Assembly: GCA_043497085.1 (NCBI GenBank)
Contig: JBIEKI010000003.1
Length of the DNA: 64,000 bases
Direction: 5' to 3' (one strand)
Origin: Thalassobacillus sp043497085
GTDB taxonomy: Bacteria; Bacillota; Bacilli; Bacillales; Halobacillaceae
Each line of letters begins with the position of its first letter. Position 1 is the first letter of the stretch. Below are positions 50,971 to 60,406 of the stretch, one piece after another. The notes under the pieces are model-generated. The model was not told the origin of the DNA. It saw only the letters and a list, made by a program, of their open reading frames with translations, and ran no database searches. The translations under genes and the position numbers were made by a program.

Positions 50971-51735
50971 TTAGTACGCCTCTACGAAAGACTTATAAGA
51001 GTTATCACAGCTACATGCTTTTCGGTCATTAATTTTAGTTAAAGTCTCCAATATTAATCGTTTCATTTTTTCCTTATTCTGCTCGGCTACTTTTTTGTGG
51101 GTGGCCAGATTCGGAGGAGTCTCTGCTGTACCTGTAGCCAAATCCGTAGATAGCGTCACTACTGAAAAACACAACCCCAATTCTCTCGCCAGTACAGCTT
51201 CCGTTGTGTTGGTCATGCCCACCACATCCATTCCCCACTTGGCAAATAGCTGCAACTCATTCCTGGTCTCATATATCGGTCCATCAACCCCTACGAGCGT
51301 AACGTCTTTATGCATTGGCAAATCAAGCTCATTGGCAGCCTCTGAAAAACTGTCTTGCAAGTCAGAACAAAATGGTTCTGTCATATCAGCTGAAAACTCT
51401 CCGTACGTTTTATCCCTTCTTCGTGTCATGTCCACAAACTGGTCTAATAAAGATACCCCGCCTACCGGTATCGCTGGATTAATAGACCCGACTGCAGATA
51501 CGGCAATCACACGTTCTACTTCGATTTGTTGGAGCGCCTTCATGTTCGCTTTGTAACTCACGTGAGGGGCTAACACTCCGTGTTTAGTACCGTGCCTTGG
51601 CAAAAAGAATACTTCTTGTCCTTCATAATCCCCCCGAAATAGGACAACATCACCAAACTCCGTCTTTACTGTTTGTTCTTCCAACGTATCAAAAAGATCA
51701 TAAAAACCAGTACCTCCAATTAAGCCGACTTTCAT
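50971..51735 (-). CDS. mtnP: MTA phosphorylase family protein 1
   Basis: 254-aa paralogue of the next gene, 21 bases apart. GGTGFYDLF, LPRHGTKHG, VGMTNTTEAVLAREL and a C-terminal CSC (RKACSCDNSY) are present. The pair differs in the region around residues 122-150 and in the base site (NTTEAV vs NATEAS), suggesting different nucleoside preferences. Confidence 0.92.
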   Translation of the reverse strand: MKVGLIGGTGFYDLFDTLEEQTVKTEFGDVVLFRGDYEGQEVFFLPRHGTKHGVLAPHVSYKANMKALQQIEVERVIAVSAVGSINPAIPVGGVSLLDQFVDMTRRRDKTYGEFSADMTEPFCSDLQDSFSEAANELDLPMHKDVTLVGVDGPIYETRNELQLFAKWGMDVVGMTNTTEAVLARELGLCFSVVTLSTDLATGTAETPPNLATHKKVAEQNKEKMKRLILETLTKINDRKACSCDNSYKSFVEAY

Positions 51736-51772
51736 GTGTTTTATTCCTCCTTCCTGTATTCTTTCTGGAAAT

Positions 51773-53509
51773 CTACCTTTTCGACTGGTTTGCAGCCAGA
51801 ATTGGCTCTTTTTGGTTCAGTTCATCACTTTCAGGTAACAAGAAATCAAAATCACAGCCTTCATTTGCCTGTAGTACATGTTGGCGATAAAGGCTTGGGT
51901 ATCCACGTTTGTAATCCGTGAAAACAGGTGGAGTCCACTCTTTTTGTCTTTGTATTAACTCTTCCTCTGAAACGAGTAATTCCAGCTTCCGCTCATAAAC
52001 ATCAAGCTCAATCCAGTCTCCATTTTTTATTAAACCGATTGGACCACCCACAGCCGCTTCAGGAGCTACGTGCAATAAGACGGTCCCGAATGCCGTTCCA
52101 CTCATCCTGCAATCGGATAATCTCACCATATCGCGCACACCTTCCTTCAGTAACTTGTCAGGAATAGGAATCATTCCGGCCTCCGGCATACCAGGCGCTC
52201 CAACAGGACCTGCATTTTGCAGTACAAGTACACTGTCGGCACTTACCTCCAAGTCAGGATCGTTCAATCGTTCTTCCATATCCGTCAACGAAGTGAATAC
52301 TACCGCTTTCCCTTTATGTTTCAATAAATGTTCAGATGCTGCTTTAGGTTTTATAATAGCCCCGTCTGGTGCCAAGTTACCTTTAACGACAGCTATCCCG
52401 CCCTCCTTATGTAGTGGCGATGATAAGGATCGGATGACATCTCGGTATTCTTCCTCTATTTGGATATCAAATAAATTTTCTTTCATTGATTTACCTGTAA
52501 CTGTCAAATTATTCAGGTGTAATAATGGGGAAAGTTCCTTCAGTACCGCTGGCATGCCACCTGCATAATAAAGGTCTTGCATTTGGTATTTTCCAGCTGG
52601 TCTAAGATTTGCCAAAAAAGGAGTGGTACGACTATGATCCTCAAAATCTTCCATACCAATAGTTATCCCCAGTCTTCTGGCTATAGCTATCAAATGAATG
52701 ACAGCATTTGTCGAACCCCCTATTGCCATTAAAGTTTTGATTGCATTTTCAAACGCTTCCCTGGTCATAATGTCAGAGGGTCGGATATTTTTTTCTACAA
52801 GACTGACGATTGCCTTTCCAGTCTCCTGGGCTTGATGCAGGCGTGCATTCTCTGTAGCTGGAGTAGCCGCTCCGCCGGGAAGCATCATACCTAGAGCTTC
52901 CGAACAGGCTGCAATCGTACTTGCCGATCCCATCACCATACAATGGCCTGCTGTAGGTGCCAATCGTTCATTGATTTGATCGATTTCTTCTTCATCAACC
53001 GTACCTGCCTTGTATTCCTGCCAGTAAAAACGGCAGTCGGAACAGGCACCTAGTGTCTTCCCTTTATACTCACCGTTATTCATTGGTCCTCCGGTAAAAA
53101 GGATCGCAGGCTTGTCCGCACTGGCTGCTCCCATCAATTGTGCAGGTGCCATTTTGTCACAGCCCCCGATAAGAACCACTCCGTCAATAGGTTGCGCATT
53201 AATCATTTCCTCTGTATCAATGGCTACTAAATTTCGATATAACATGGTAGTTGGACTGGTAAACATCTCACCAACAGAAATGGTTGGGAATTCCAGCGGT
53301 GTGCCTCCAGCCATAATGACTCCCCGCTTGATCGCTTCGATCATCGGCTTGATATGACTATGACAACGATTAATTTCACTATAAGTATTACAAATTCCAA
53401 TAACCGGCTTCTCGAAATCTTCTAAACTATGACCTAAATGACGCTTAAAGGCTCGTTGAATAAAATTACTAAATCCTGCGTCGCCATATGATGTTTGTGG
53501 TTTGTTCAT
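51773..53509 (-). CDS. IlvD/Edd family sugar-acid dehydratase 2
   Basis: 578-aa paralogue of the dehydratase at 26657-28372. Cys49, Cys117 and Cys190 keep the 68/73 spacing of Fe-S pentonate/hexonate dehydratases. ATG 53509 overlaps the stop of the LarA-like gene (GGATGA), so the two are translationally coupled. Likely acts on the epimerised aldonate made by that LarA-like enzyme. Confidence 0.9.
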   Translation of the reverse strand: MNKPQTSYGDAGFSNFIQRAFKRHLGHSLEDFEKPVIGICNTYSEINRCHSHIKPMIEAIKRGVIMAGGTPLEFPTISVGEMFTSPTTMLYRNLVAIDTEEMINAQPIDGVVLIGGCDKMAPAQLMGAASADKPAILFTGGPMNNGEYKGKTLGACSDCRFYWQEYKAGTVDEEEIDQINERLAPTAGHCMVMGSASTIAACSEALGMMLPGGAATPATENARLHQAQETGKAIVSLVEKNIRPSDIMTREAFENAIKTLMAIGGSTNAVIHLIAIARRLGITIGMEDFEDHSRTTPFLANLRPAGKYQMQDLYYAGGMPAVLKELSPLLHLNNLTVTGKSMKENLFDIQIEEEYRDVIRSLSSPLHKEGGIAVVKGNLAPDGAIIKPKAASEHLLKHKGKAVVFTSLTDMEERLNDPDLEVSADSVLVLQNAGPVGAPGMPEAGMIPIPDKLLKEGVRDMVRLSDCRMSGTAFGTVLLHVAPEAAVGGPIGLIKNGDWIELDVYERKLELLVSEEELIQRQKEWTPPVFTDYKRGYPSLYRQHVLQANEGCDFDFLLPESDELNQKEPILAANQSKR

Positions 53510-54768
53510 CCGTGATCACCTTCCTGTTTTAAGTAGAACTTAATTTCTCCCTTATCGCTGAACGTAAGGGCTTCAGGTTGAGAGAGTATTTCCACTTGGC
53601 CTTTTGCATCTTGTAAGACGTTTTCAGTAAGATAGAGGGTTTCAAGGTTTAAAGTATTCTCTATAAGTGCTATGCGTAGTTGTGATGGATCATCGACTGC
53701 TAAGCTTTCAATCGCTGCATCTATGACATCTTTTTCTGTTTCCATCACCATCGGTATCATTGCCCGTTGCACGTAAGTACTAGTGAGACAATTTAAATAC
53801 GTTTTTTTCCTATCAAGCTGCCGGTACAGTCGTTCTGTAGTAAAGTCTGCCAAACCGATCCCCGTAGCATTACCATGAGAAGCTTCATGTAAATCCAATA
53901 CTGCGACCCTGCGATAAGAAGGAGTTTCCGGTTCAGGAACACCAAATATTTTTGTACGGCCTAAAACGTTCGTATCCATCCCTGTTCCGCTATAATTTTT
54001 TCCCATTACTTTGACTACTAATAGATCCAATTCTTCCATGGGTACTCGAGGGAAATATTGTTTAGCTTTAAGCAGCAGTTCTCTTTCCCTATGCATAATA
54101 TCCTCTGGTTTGAGTACTTCAAGATGAGCTGTATCATCGAAACTATTTTCCACTATAGCGATTCCAGCAAATACTTTACCAGTTTTCAGGAAACTTGATC
54201 CGACTTCTTGTACGGTTGTTGACATATTAGGGGGACCTTGCCTATGTAACTGGTTAGCTCCTTTAGCTTTTCCAAGCCCCACCGTTATCATTTTCAATAA
54301 TCCACTTTCGTTCATCCCTCGGAAAGCGGTGTGTAATTTCACCCGGTTTAGCACAATAATCCCGTCTGAGTTCCAAGCGTATTCGTCACAGTAAAGTTTG
54401 AACCCACTTGGGGTTTCACCAACTTCAATGACCTTAGAAGAAGTGCGGATTGGACAGCCAATCGTTTCCTCATTAAAACCAAGGCTATGAAGGACGTCCA
54501 ATTGACCTTCCTCTGTACCTCCCCCATGACTGCCCATGGCACCAATGATGAATGGCTTTGCCCCAAGTTTTTTTAAGTATTGTACTAACGTCTTTACAAT
54601 CAATACACGGTTAGTAATTCCTCTGCTTCCTACAGTGATAGCAATGGAAGCAGAGGGTTTGATGTCAGGTAAGCGTTGCTTTAATTCTTGTATTAAGTGC
54701 GAGGTAATATCTTCAATTCTTTCATTCCGAAAGCGTTGCTTGACTTTGACCATTCTAGGTAGTTCCAT
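53506..54768 (-). CDS. LarA-like (DUF2088) nickel-pincer racemase/epimerase homologue 2
   Basis: 420-aa LarA-superfamily protein; start ATG 54768 after AAGGAG. His81 in GSHGG, His146 in KLHTAFRG, Lys159 in SGLLK and His175 in QLHRQG align with the active site of canonical LarA, and the Lys-His spacing of 16 is kept. Close to homologue 1 at 25 kb. Sits between an aldehyde dehydrogenase (15 bases upstream) and a sugar-acid dehydratase, so C2 epimerisation of an aldonate is the best guess. Would need the Lar cofactor from 37-41 kb. Confidence 0.85.
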   Translation of the reverse strand: MELPRMVKVKQRFRNERIEDITSHLIQELKQRLPDIKPSASIAITVGSRGITNRVLIVKTLVQYLKKLGAKPFIIGAMGSHGGGTEEGQLDVLHSLGFNEETIGCPIRTSSKVIEVGETPSGFKLYCDEYAWNSDGIIVLNRVKLHTAFRGMNESGLLKMITVGLGKAKGANQLHRQGPPNMSTTVQEVGSSFLKTGKVFAGIAIVENSFDDTAHLEVLKPEDIMHRERELLLKAKQYFPRVPMEELDLLVVKVMGKNYSGTGMDTNVLGRTKIFGVPEPETPSYRRVAVLDLHEASHGNATGIGLADFTTERLYRQLDRKKTYLNCLTSTYVQRAMIPMVMETEKDVIDAAIESLAVDDPSQLRIALIENTLNLETLYLTENVLQDAKGQVEILSQPEALTFSDKGEIKFYLKQEGDHG

Positions 54769-54782
54769 GTACAAACTCCTTA

Positions 54783-56234
54783 TTATTTCTTGTCAGCTAC
54801 AGCAACAGATACATATTTCATTTCCAAAAATTCTCTAATACCTTCATGTCCGCCTTCTTTACCTAAACCTGACTGTTTGATTCCACCAAAAGGCGCTTCA
54901 GCCGTTCCAGGAAAGACATCATTAATCCCAATAATCCCATACTCCAGTTTTTCCATAATTGTAATCGCTTTGTCCAGGTCTTTCGTAAATAGGAAAGCCG
55001 CCAAACCATAATCTGTATTATTAGCAGCTTTAACAGCTTCCTCTTCATGATCAAAAACTTGGACAGGTACTACTGGGCCAAATGTTTCTTGAGACATGAT
55101 TTTCATCTCATCTGTAACATTTGCCAGAATAGTAGGTTCATAGAAAAAACCGCCAGGACCTTCCCACTGTTTTCCTCCTGTTTTCACTTCAGCCCCTTTA
55201 GAAGTAGCATCCTGGACTTGATCTTTGACTTTTGCCAGTCCTTCTTCATTGATTAAAGGCCCGACATCAACAGTTTCTTCAGATCCTGCACCGATTTGAA
55301 GCGCTTTCACTTTTTGTTCTAACTTATTTACAAACTGTTCCTTCACACTAGAATGTACATAAATTCGGTTCGTGCATATACAGGTTTGTCCACAGTTTCT
55401 GTATTTACTCGCAATCGCCTGGTCCACGGCTAAATCCAGATCAGCATCTTCAAACACAAGTAATGGAGCGTGACCTCCTAATTCTAAAGACAATTTTTTG
55501 ACGGTTTTTGCTGCTCCTTCCATCAATAGCTTCCCTACTTTTGTAGACCCGGTAAAGGTGATTAGACGAACACTAGAACTTTCCATAATCTCATTACCAA
55601 TTTTCTCAGGGTCACCTGCTACGAGGTTTAACACTCCTTTAGGAAGACCAACTTCTTCAAAAATTTTAACGATTTCAATGGCACTTAGCGGTGTTTGTTC
55701 CGCAGGTTTTAATACCACCGTACACCCTGCTGCAAGTGCTGGGGCTACCTTTCTTGTAACCATTGCTGCAGGGAAATTCCAAGGTGTAATGGCCGCAACA
55801 ACACCCACAGGTTTTGGCACAACCCAGAGACGTTTATGCTTTTTAGAAGCTGGTATCATTTCACCATAAACCCGATTTGCTTCTTCTGCGTACCAAAGCA
55901 GGAAACTGGCAGCAAACTCTATTTCACCACGAGCCTCGTTCAACGGCTTACCTTGCTCCTCCGTCAATAGAGAAGCAAGTTTTTCCTTACGCTCCAGCAT
56001 AAGATTGTAAGCTTTATATAAATAAGTGGAACGCTCTCTTGCTGTTTTTTCCGCCCATTCCGTGAATGCCTGATCCGCTGCTTGAATAGCTTTCTTTGTT
56101 TCTTTGTCACTTCCAGAAGGAATTTCTGCAATTTTTTCTCTGGTGGCAGGATTCAAAACTTCTATCCACGAATCACTTTCTGAACCTACCCAATCGCCGT
56201 TGATATACATTCCTTTTGTCGTATCGACAATCAT
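54783..56234 (-). CDS. NAD(P)-dependent aldehyde dehydrogenase
   Basis: 483-aa ALDH of the succinate-semialdehyde/lactaldehyde group. TPWNFPAA, FTGSTKVGK, catalytic Glu in LELGGHAP and catalytic Cys in NCGQTC are all present. Start ATG 56234, nine bases after AGGAG. In this operon it may oxidise a free aldose to the aldonate, or the short aldehyde (acetaldehyde, glycolaldehyde) from the aldolase. Confidence 0.9.
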   Translation of the reverse strand: MIVDTTKGMYINGDWVGSESDSWIEVLNPATREKIAEIPSGSDKETKKAIQAADQAFTEWAEKTARERSTYLYKAYNLMLERKEKLASLLTEEQGKPLNEARGEIEFAASFLLWYAEEANRVYGEMIPASKKHKRLWVVPKPVGVVAAITPWNFPAAMVTRKVAPALAAGCTVVLKPAEQTPLSAIEIVKIFEEVGLPKGVLNLVAGDPEKIGNEIMESSSVRLITFTGSTKVGKLLMEGAAKTVKKLSLELGGHAPLLVFEDADLDLAVDQAIASKYRNCGQTCICTNRIYVHSSVKEQFVNKLEQKVKALQIGAGSEETVDVGPLINEEGLAKVKDQVQDATSKGAEVKTGGKQWEGPGGFFYEPTILANVTDEMKIMSQETFGPVVPVQVFDHEEEAVKAANNTDYGLAAFLFTKDLDKAITIMEKLEYGIIGINDVFPGTAEAPFGGIKQSGLGKEGGHEGIREFLEMKYVSVAVADKK

Positions 56235-56245
56235 GCTATCCACTC

Positions 56246-57097
56246 CTATTGATTGATTTCTTCTTTACTTGCAATTGATGGGAACCAATAATCTTTTTTT
56301 CTATCTTTTTTAAGCTGATCCCATTCAGCTAATATTTGCACTGCTAGGTTAGCTGCCTTAATACTTTTCTCGACCCCACCATAAGTGAATTCATCTCTAA
56401 TTCTATTAGCAACTACTGTACAAACCGAACCTGCCCGCAGACCATACAAACCTGCAAGTGTGAAGATTGTAGCTGCTTCCATTTCAAAATTCATCACACC
56501 TGCTTTATTCAAATCTTCTACCTTGTCTTTGAAAAATGATTGCTCATAACCTCTGAACCCTGTTCTCCCTTGTCCGCAATACCAGGATGCTGTGGAGCAG
56601 GAAACTCCCACATGGTAGGTGTAGCCTAAGCGTTCGGCTGCTTCTACTAGTGCTGCAGTGGCTTCATAATGGGCACTTGCCGGATAACGATCATCCACAT
56701 AAAACTGACTGGTCCCGTCATGTCTTACAGCTCCTGATGAGATGATAATATCCCCTGGAGAAATATGCTCTTGAATGGCAGCTGTCGTACCTACTCGAAG
56801 AAATGTATCCCCACCTAAAGCTGCAAGTTCTTCGAAAGCGCTGGCTGTGGAACCACCACCTGCTCCGGTAGAACAAGCTGAAATTCCTACATCTCCTACC
56901 TTTCCACTAAACGTACGATGCTCACGATAGTTAGCGATCTTTACAGGCTCATTCCACTCCTCTGCAATCATATCTACACGGTCAGGATCTCCCGGAAGCA
57001 ATACATATTTTTCAATGTCCCCTTCTTTACAACGGATATGATATTGCAGTCCTTCCTCCATTACAGGTTTTGATGCATTCGATTTCCAATTTTTCAT
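56246..57097 (-). CDS. Uridine-phosphorylase family nucleoside phosphorylase
   Basis: 283-aa NP-I fold enzyme: phosphate loop LLPGDPDRV near 33, GTTAAIQ near 103, ribose/base motif MNFEMEAATIF near 198. Slightly longer than typical Udp. It splits a nucleoside to base and pentose-1-phosphate. Overlaps the ComB-type gene by four bases, a hint that the two act in sequence. Confidence 0.9.
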   Translation of the reverse strand: MKNWKSNASKPVMEEGLQYHIRCKEGDIEKYVLLPGDPDRVDMIAEEWNEPVKIANYREHRTFSGKVGDVGISACSTGAGGGSTASAFEELAALGGDTFLRVGTTAAIQEHISPGDIIISSGAVRHDGTSQFYVDDRYPASAHYEATAALVEAAERLGYTYHVGVSCSTASWYCGQGRTGFRGYEQSFFKDKVEDLNKAGVMNFEMEAATIFTLAGLYGLRAGSVCTVVANRIRDEFTYGGVEKSIKAANLAVQILAEWDQLKKDRKKDYWFPSIASKEEINQ

Positions 57098-57885
57098 TTT
57101 ACAATCACCTCATTAATATTTTTAACTACCAGATTTCCTTCTTCAGTAAAGCTAAGTAACGGGGCCTGTGTGGAAGAATTTTGTGCAGCACACAGGTTGA
57201 TATCTTCCTGGCACTTAATTTTACGCATCGTTTCTCCGCTCCCCGAGTCTTCGAATGCTGCGATTGTATCAGGGTACGTGGTTAATAAGTGCTTACTGAT
57301 TTTAGCTGAGTCTTTCAGATTCGGTACAAGATTGATAGATTCTGCTGCTTTCTTTCCATATTCCAGCAAAACCCCGGCAGTATACGTATCATCTAATGCA
57401 GCAATTTGACCATTTTCTCTTCCTGCACACACGATGGTGACACTGCTATTTAAATCTGCGGCCATTTTTACGGCCTTTTCCATTACAGCTTCAGCATTCC
57501 TCAAGGCACCTACCAGGACTTGCTGGATGCCTGAATTCCATAGCTTGATTCCTGCCAATGTGCCATTCGTAGTTTTAAGTACCACCCTTTTACCTCTCAC
57601 ATCTGTCTCATTTATTGAAATTAAGGAGGGGCTGAAGTGAGCGTGCTTAGACACATTGCCATAACTATCTTCTGCACAAACCAATGTTTGATCGGCTTCC
57701 AGTTTACTCATAGACTCCCTTGCCCTGGTTTCATCATCCGTCAACATAATTTCTGAACAGCCCTTGTCTAACATAGTGACCATCGCTGTTGTTGCTCTCA
57801 ATACATCAACGAGCACACATACCTGGGAGGTATTTTCCTTAATATCTTTAGGCATAAACGCTACTTCAAATTTCAATTCACCCAT
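57094..57885 (-). CDS. ComB family (2-phosphosulfolactate phosphatase-like) phosphatase
   Basis: 263-aa protein with the ComB motifs DVLRATTAM, LKTTNGT and CAGRENG...DDTYTAG. The founding member is a Mg-dependent phosphatase of coenzyme M synthesis, but many bacteria without coenzyme M have relatives of unknown substrate. Here, tied to a nucleoside phosphorylase, a pentose-1-phosphate or similar phosphoester is a plausible substrate. Start ATG 57885 after AAAGGGGG. Confidence 0.85.
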   Translation of the reverse strand: MGELKFEVAFMPKDIKENTSQVCVLVDVLRATTAMVTMLDKGCSEIMLTDDETRARESMSKLEADQTLVCAEDSYGNVSKHAHFSPSLISINETDVRGKRVVLKTTNGTLAGIKLWNSGIQQVLVGALRNAEAVMEKAVKMAADLNSSVTIVCAGRENGQIAALDDTYTAGVLLEYGKKAAESINLVPNLKDSAKISKHLLTTYPDTIAAFEDSGSGETMRKIKCQEDINLCAAQNSSTQAPLLSFTEEGNLVVKNINEVIVK

Positions 57886-57902
57886 CGCATTAATTCCCCC
57901 TT

Positions 57903-58673
57903 TCAAATTATTTTTTCAACGATTAGATAAACTGTTGTTAAACACCATACCATCCCAAACATTACTCCTTTAGCCGTATATGAGACTTTCCTGATGTAAG
58001 TACGGTCATGATATGCTCCATATCCTTTTGCTTCCATAGTATTAGCTGTGACACGGACTCTCCTTACCGCTCCCATCAATAGAGGAAGGGTAAAGCGTTT
58101 CATATTTTCAGCCTTGTTTTTTAAGCCTTTTTGTTTCCCTACTCCACGGATGGTCTGGGCTGCCTCTATAACTCTAGCTTCTTGCTCTAATGTGGGAACA
58201 AAACGAAGGGCAACAAATATGGAATATGCATAGCGATAAGGTACTCTAAGTTTCTGTGTTAAAGAATTGACGATATCTCTTGGATCACTGGTAGCAACGA
58301 AAATGAGGGAAGTTGTAAATATGGTAAGTATTCTTAAGGTGATAGCTAACGCAAAATCCACTGATTCGGAATATATATTTATTGGACCAAAAGTAAATAG
58401 AACAGTCTCACCTGGTACCAGGAGAACCTGGAGAATGAAAAAGCCGATACTGAACAACAACATGATCCATATTCCGCGAATGACAAAGCGGATACTCAAT
58501 CTGGCAAGAATCAAAGCTGTACTGAACACGATAGTGAATAGAACTAACTGTGGAATTGCTGTTTCGTATAAAAACACGAGTACAGATATACAAACCATCC
58601 AAATAAGCTTTGTGACCGGATCGAGAGCATGCATGAATGACTTCTTTTCATGGAATTGAAAGGCTAAGCTCAT
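57903..58673 (-). CDS. ecfT: ECF transporter transmembrane component EcfT
   Basis: 256-aa EcfT/CbiQ family with about five membrane segments and coupling motifs in the cytoplasmic part (AAQTIRGVGKQKG near 165 and a TMEAKGYGAYHDRT block near 210). Overlaps ecfA by four bases. Joins the ATPase with the substrate-binding S-component. Confidence 0.92.
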   Translation of the reverse strand: MSLAFQFHEKKSFMHALDPVTKLIWMVCISVLVFLYETAIPQLVLFTIVFSTALILARLSIRFVIRGIWIMLLFSIGFFILQVLLVPGETVLFTFGPINIYSESVDFALAITLRILTIFTTSLIFVATSDPRDIVNSLTQKLRVPYRYAYSIFVALRFVPTLEQEARVIEAAQTIRGVGKQKGLKNKAENMKRFTLPLLMGAVRRVRVTANTMEAKGYGAYHDRTYIRKVSYTAKGVMFGMVWCLTTVYLIVEKII

Positions 58674-60406
58674 AAGACTTGTTTCATCCTCCCCTCGGTT
58701 TGTAGGAACTGATCAATAGTGATAACAGCTTCTTCATGAGACTTCACAGAAAGCTGTTTTGCTAATTGAGAGATAGGAGGCTCAATCAGAGAAGCTTTTC
58801 TAAGAACATCATCGTTCATAAACAGCTTCTTAACATCCCCCGCATAAATCAGTTCACCTTGATGCATGACAAGCGCTGAATCTGCCCACTTACAAACTAA
58901 TCGAATATCATGGGTAATCATGATCACTGTTTTCCCCTGATTTTGTAGGTCCTTACACAACTCCAGAAGTCTAGTGGCACTAGCATAGTCCTGTCCTGTC
59001 GTAGGCTCATCCAAAATTACTACATCCTGACCAAGTATAAGAGAGGCAACCACACTTAATCGACGTTTTTCGCCTCCACTTAGCATGAAAGGGTGTTTAT
59101 CCTTCTGGTCATAGAGGTTGATCTGCTTTAAAGCCTGGATTCCTTGTTCTACTATTTCGTCCGGCAATTCTTCATCGTTCCCCACTCCGTGCTTTACTCG
59201 CAGGCTGTAGATTGTCTCTTCAAATACGTTATCCGATACAAATTGATGCTCAGGGTTTTGGAATACATAAGCAATATCATCCGTCATAGATAGGAGTTCT
59301 CGTTGGTATGTATCCTCCCCCTTAAGAAAAACCTTTCCTTTCGGCGGCTTGATAATTCCCATTAAATGCTTCACAAGCGTGGTTTTTCCGGACCCATTTG
59401 TCCCTAAAATGGTAACGAAATCGCCCTTTTTGATAGAAAAGCTTACATCCTTTAATGCATGTGTACCATTAGGATAGTAATAGCTTAAATCTTTTACTGT
59501 TATAGCATCTGGTTGTTTTTCGGCTGAATTATTGAAAGAGAATGGTTGTTTTTTAATCTCCCATTTACCTTGTAGTTCTTTTGCTGCTTCTGCCACTGAA
59601 ATAGGGAAACGGTTTAATTCCATTCCACTGTTTTTCAATTCAACCGCCAGCTCTGATATTTCAGGAACCCACACTCCCATTTCTGCAAGGACATCTATGG
59701 AGGTTTCTAATATTTCCTGAGGGGTTCCCTGTTTCACAATTTTCCCTTCGTCCATCACCAGCACCCGATCAACTAGATGCATAATATCGTCAATTTTGTT
59801 TTCTACAACAACAATCGTATGACCATACTCCTTGTGAAGCACCTGCATGAGATCAAATATATCCTTGGTAGCCTGAGGATCTAAATTTGCTGTGGCATTA
59901 TCAAGAACCAGGGTGCTTGGTTCCATAGACAATACTGAAGCAATTCCTACCTTTTGTTTCTGTCCACCAGATAATTCAAAGACTTTTCTATTCTCAAACC
60001 CTTGCATTCCTACTTTTTCAAGACAATTGGCGATGCGTTTACGAATTTCATCGGACTCTACCTTCAAATTTTCAGGTGCAAATGCCACTTCATCTTCAAC
60101 ATAAATGTTGCAAAGCTGAGCATCTGGGTCTTGAAACACAAGCCCCATACTGGTAGATAAATCTTTCAGATCAAGTTGTAGCACATCCTTGTCTTCTACT
60201 ATGATTTCTCCTCCAATACGACCTTCCATGACATTCGGGATGATGCCATTGAATGTTTGACATAAGGTGCTCTTTCCACAACCGCTCGGCCCGACGATCA
60301 ATACGAATTCACCCTCGTATATTTCTAAGGATAAATCTTCTAAAACCGGTTCTGTTTCATCTTCATAAATATATGTCACATTTTTAAGCTGAATAGTCGG
60401 CTTCAT
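58670..60406 (-). CDS. ECF transporter fused double ATPase
   Basis: 578 aa with two ABC modules: Walker A GPSGCGKST near 39 with LSGGQKQKVG, and GTNGSGKTT near 335 with LSGGEKRRLS. Both halves have Walker B (VLDNATANLD; ILDEPTTGQD). The first module has Asn where Glu is usual after Walker B Asp, so it may be the weaker site. Overlaps the S-component by 23 bases. Confidence 0.92.
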   Translation of the reverse strand: MKPTIQLKNVTYIYEDETEPVLEDLSLEIYEGEFVLIVGPSGCGKSTLCQTFNGIIPNVMEGRIGGEIIVEDKDVLQLDLKDLSTSMGLVFQDPDAQLCNIYVEDEVAFAPENLKVESDEIRKRIANCLEKVGMQGFENRKVFELSGGQKQKVGIASVLSMEPSTLVLDNATANLDPQATKDIFDLMQVLHKEYGHTIVVVENKIDDIMHLVDRVLVMDEGKIVKQGTPQEILETSIDVLAEMGVWVPEISELAVELKNSGMELNRFPISVAEAAKELQGKWEIKKQPFSFNNSAEKQPDAITVKDLSYYYPNGTHALKDVSFSIKKGDFVTILGTNGSGKTTLVKHLMGIIKPPKGKVFLKGEDTYQRELLSMTDDIAYVFQNPEHQFVSDNVFEETIYSLRVKHGVGNDEELPDEIVEQGIQALKQINLYDQKDKHPFMLSGGEKRRLSVVASLILGQDVVILDEPTTGQDYASATRLLELCKDLQNQGKTVIMITHDIRLVCKWADSALVMHQGELIYAGDVKKLFMNDDVLRKASLIEPPISQLAKQLSVKSHEEAVITIDQFLQTEGRMKQVL

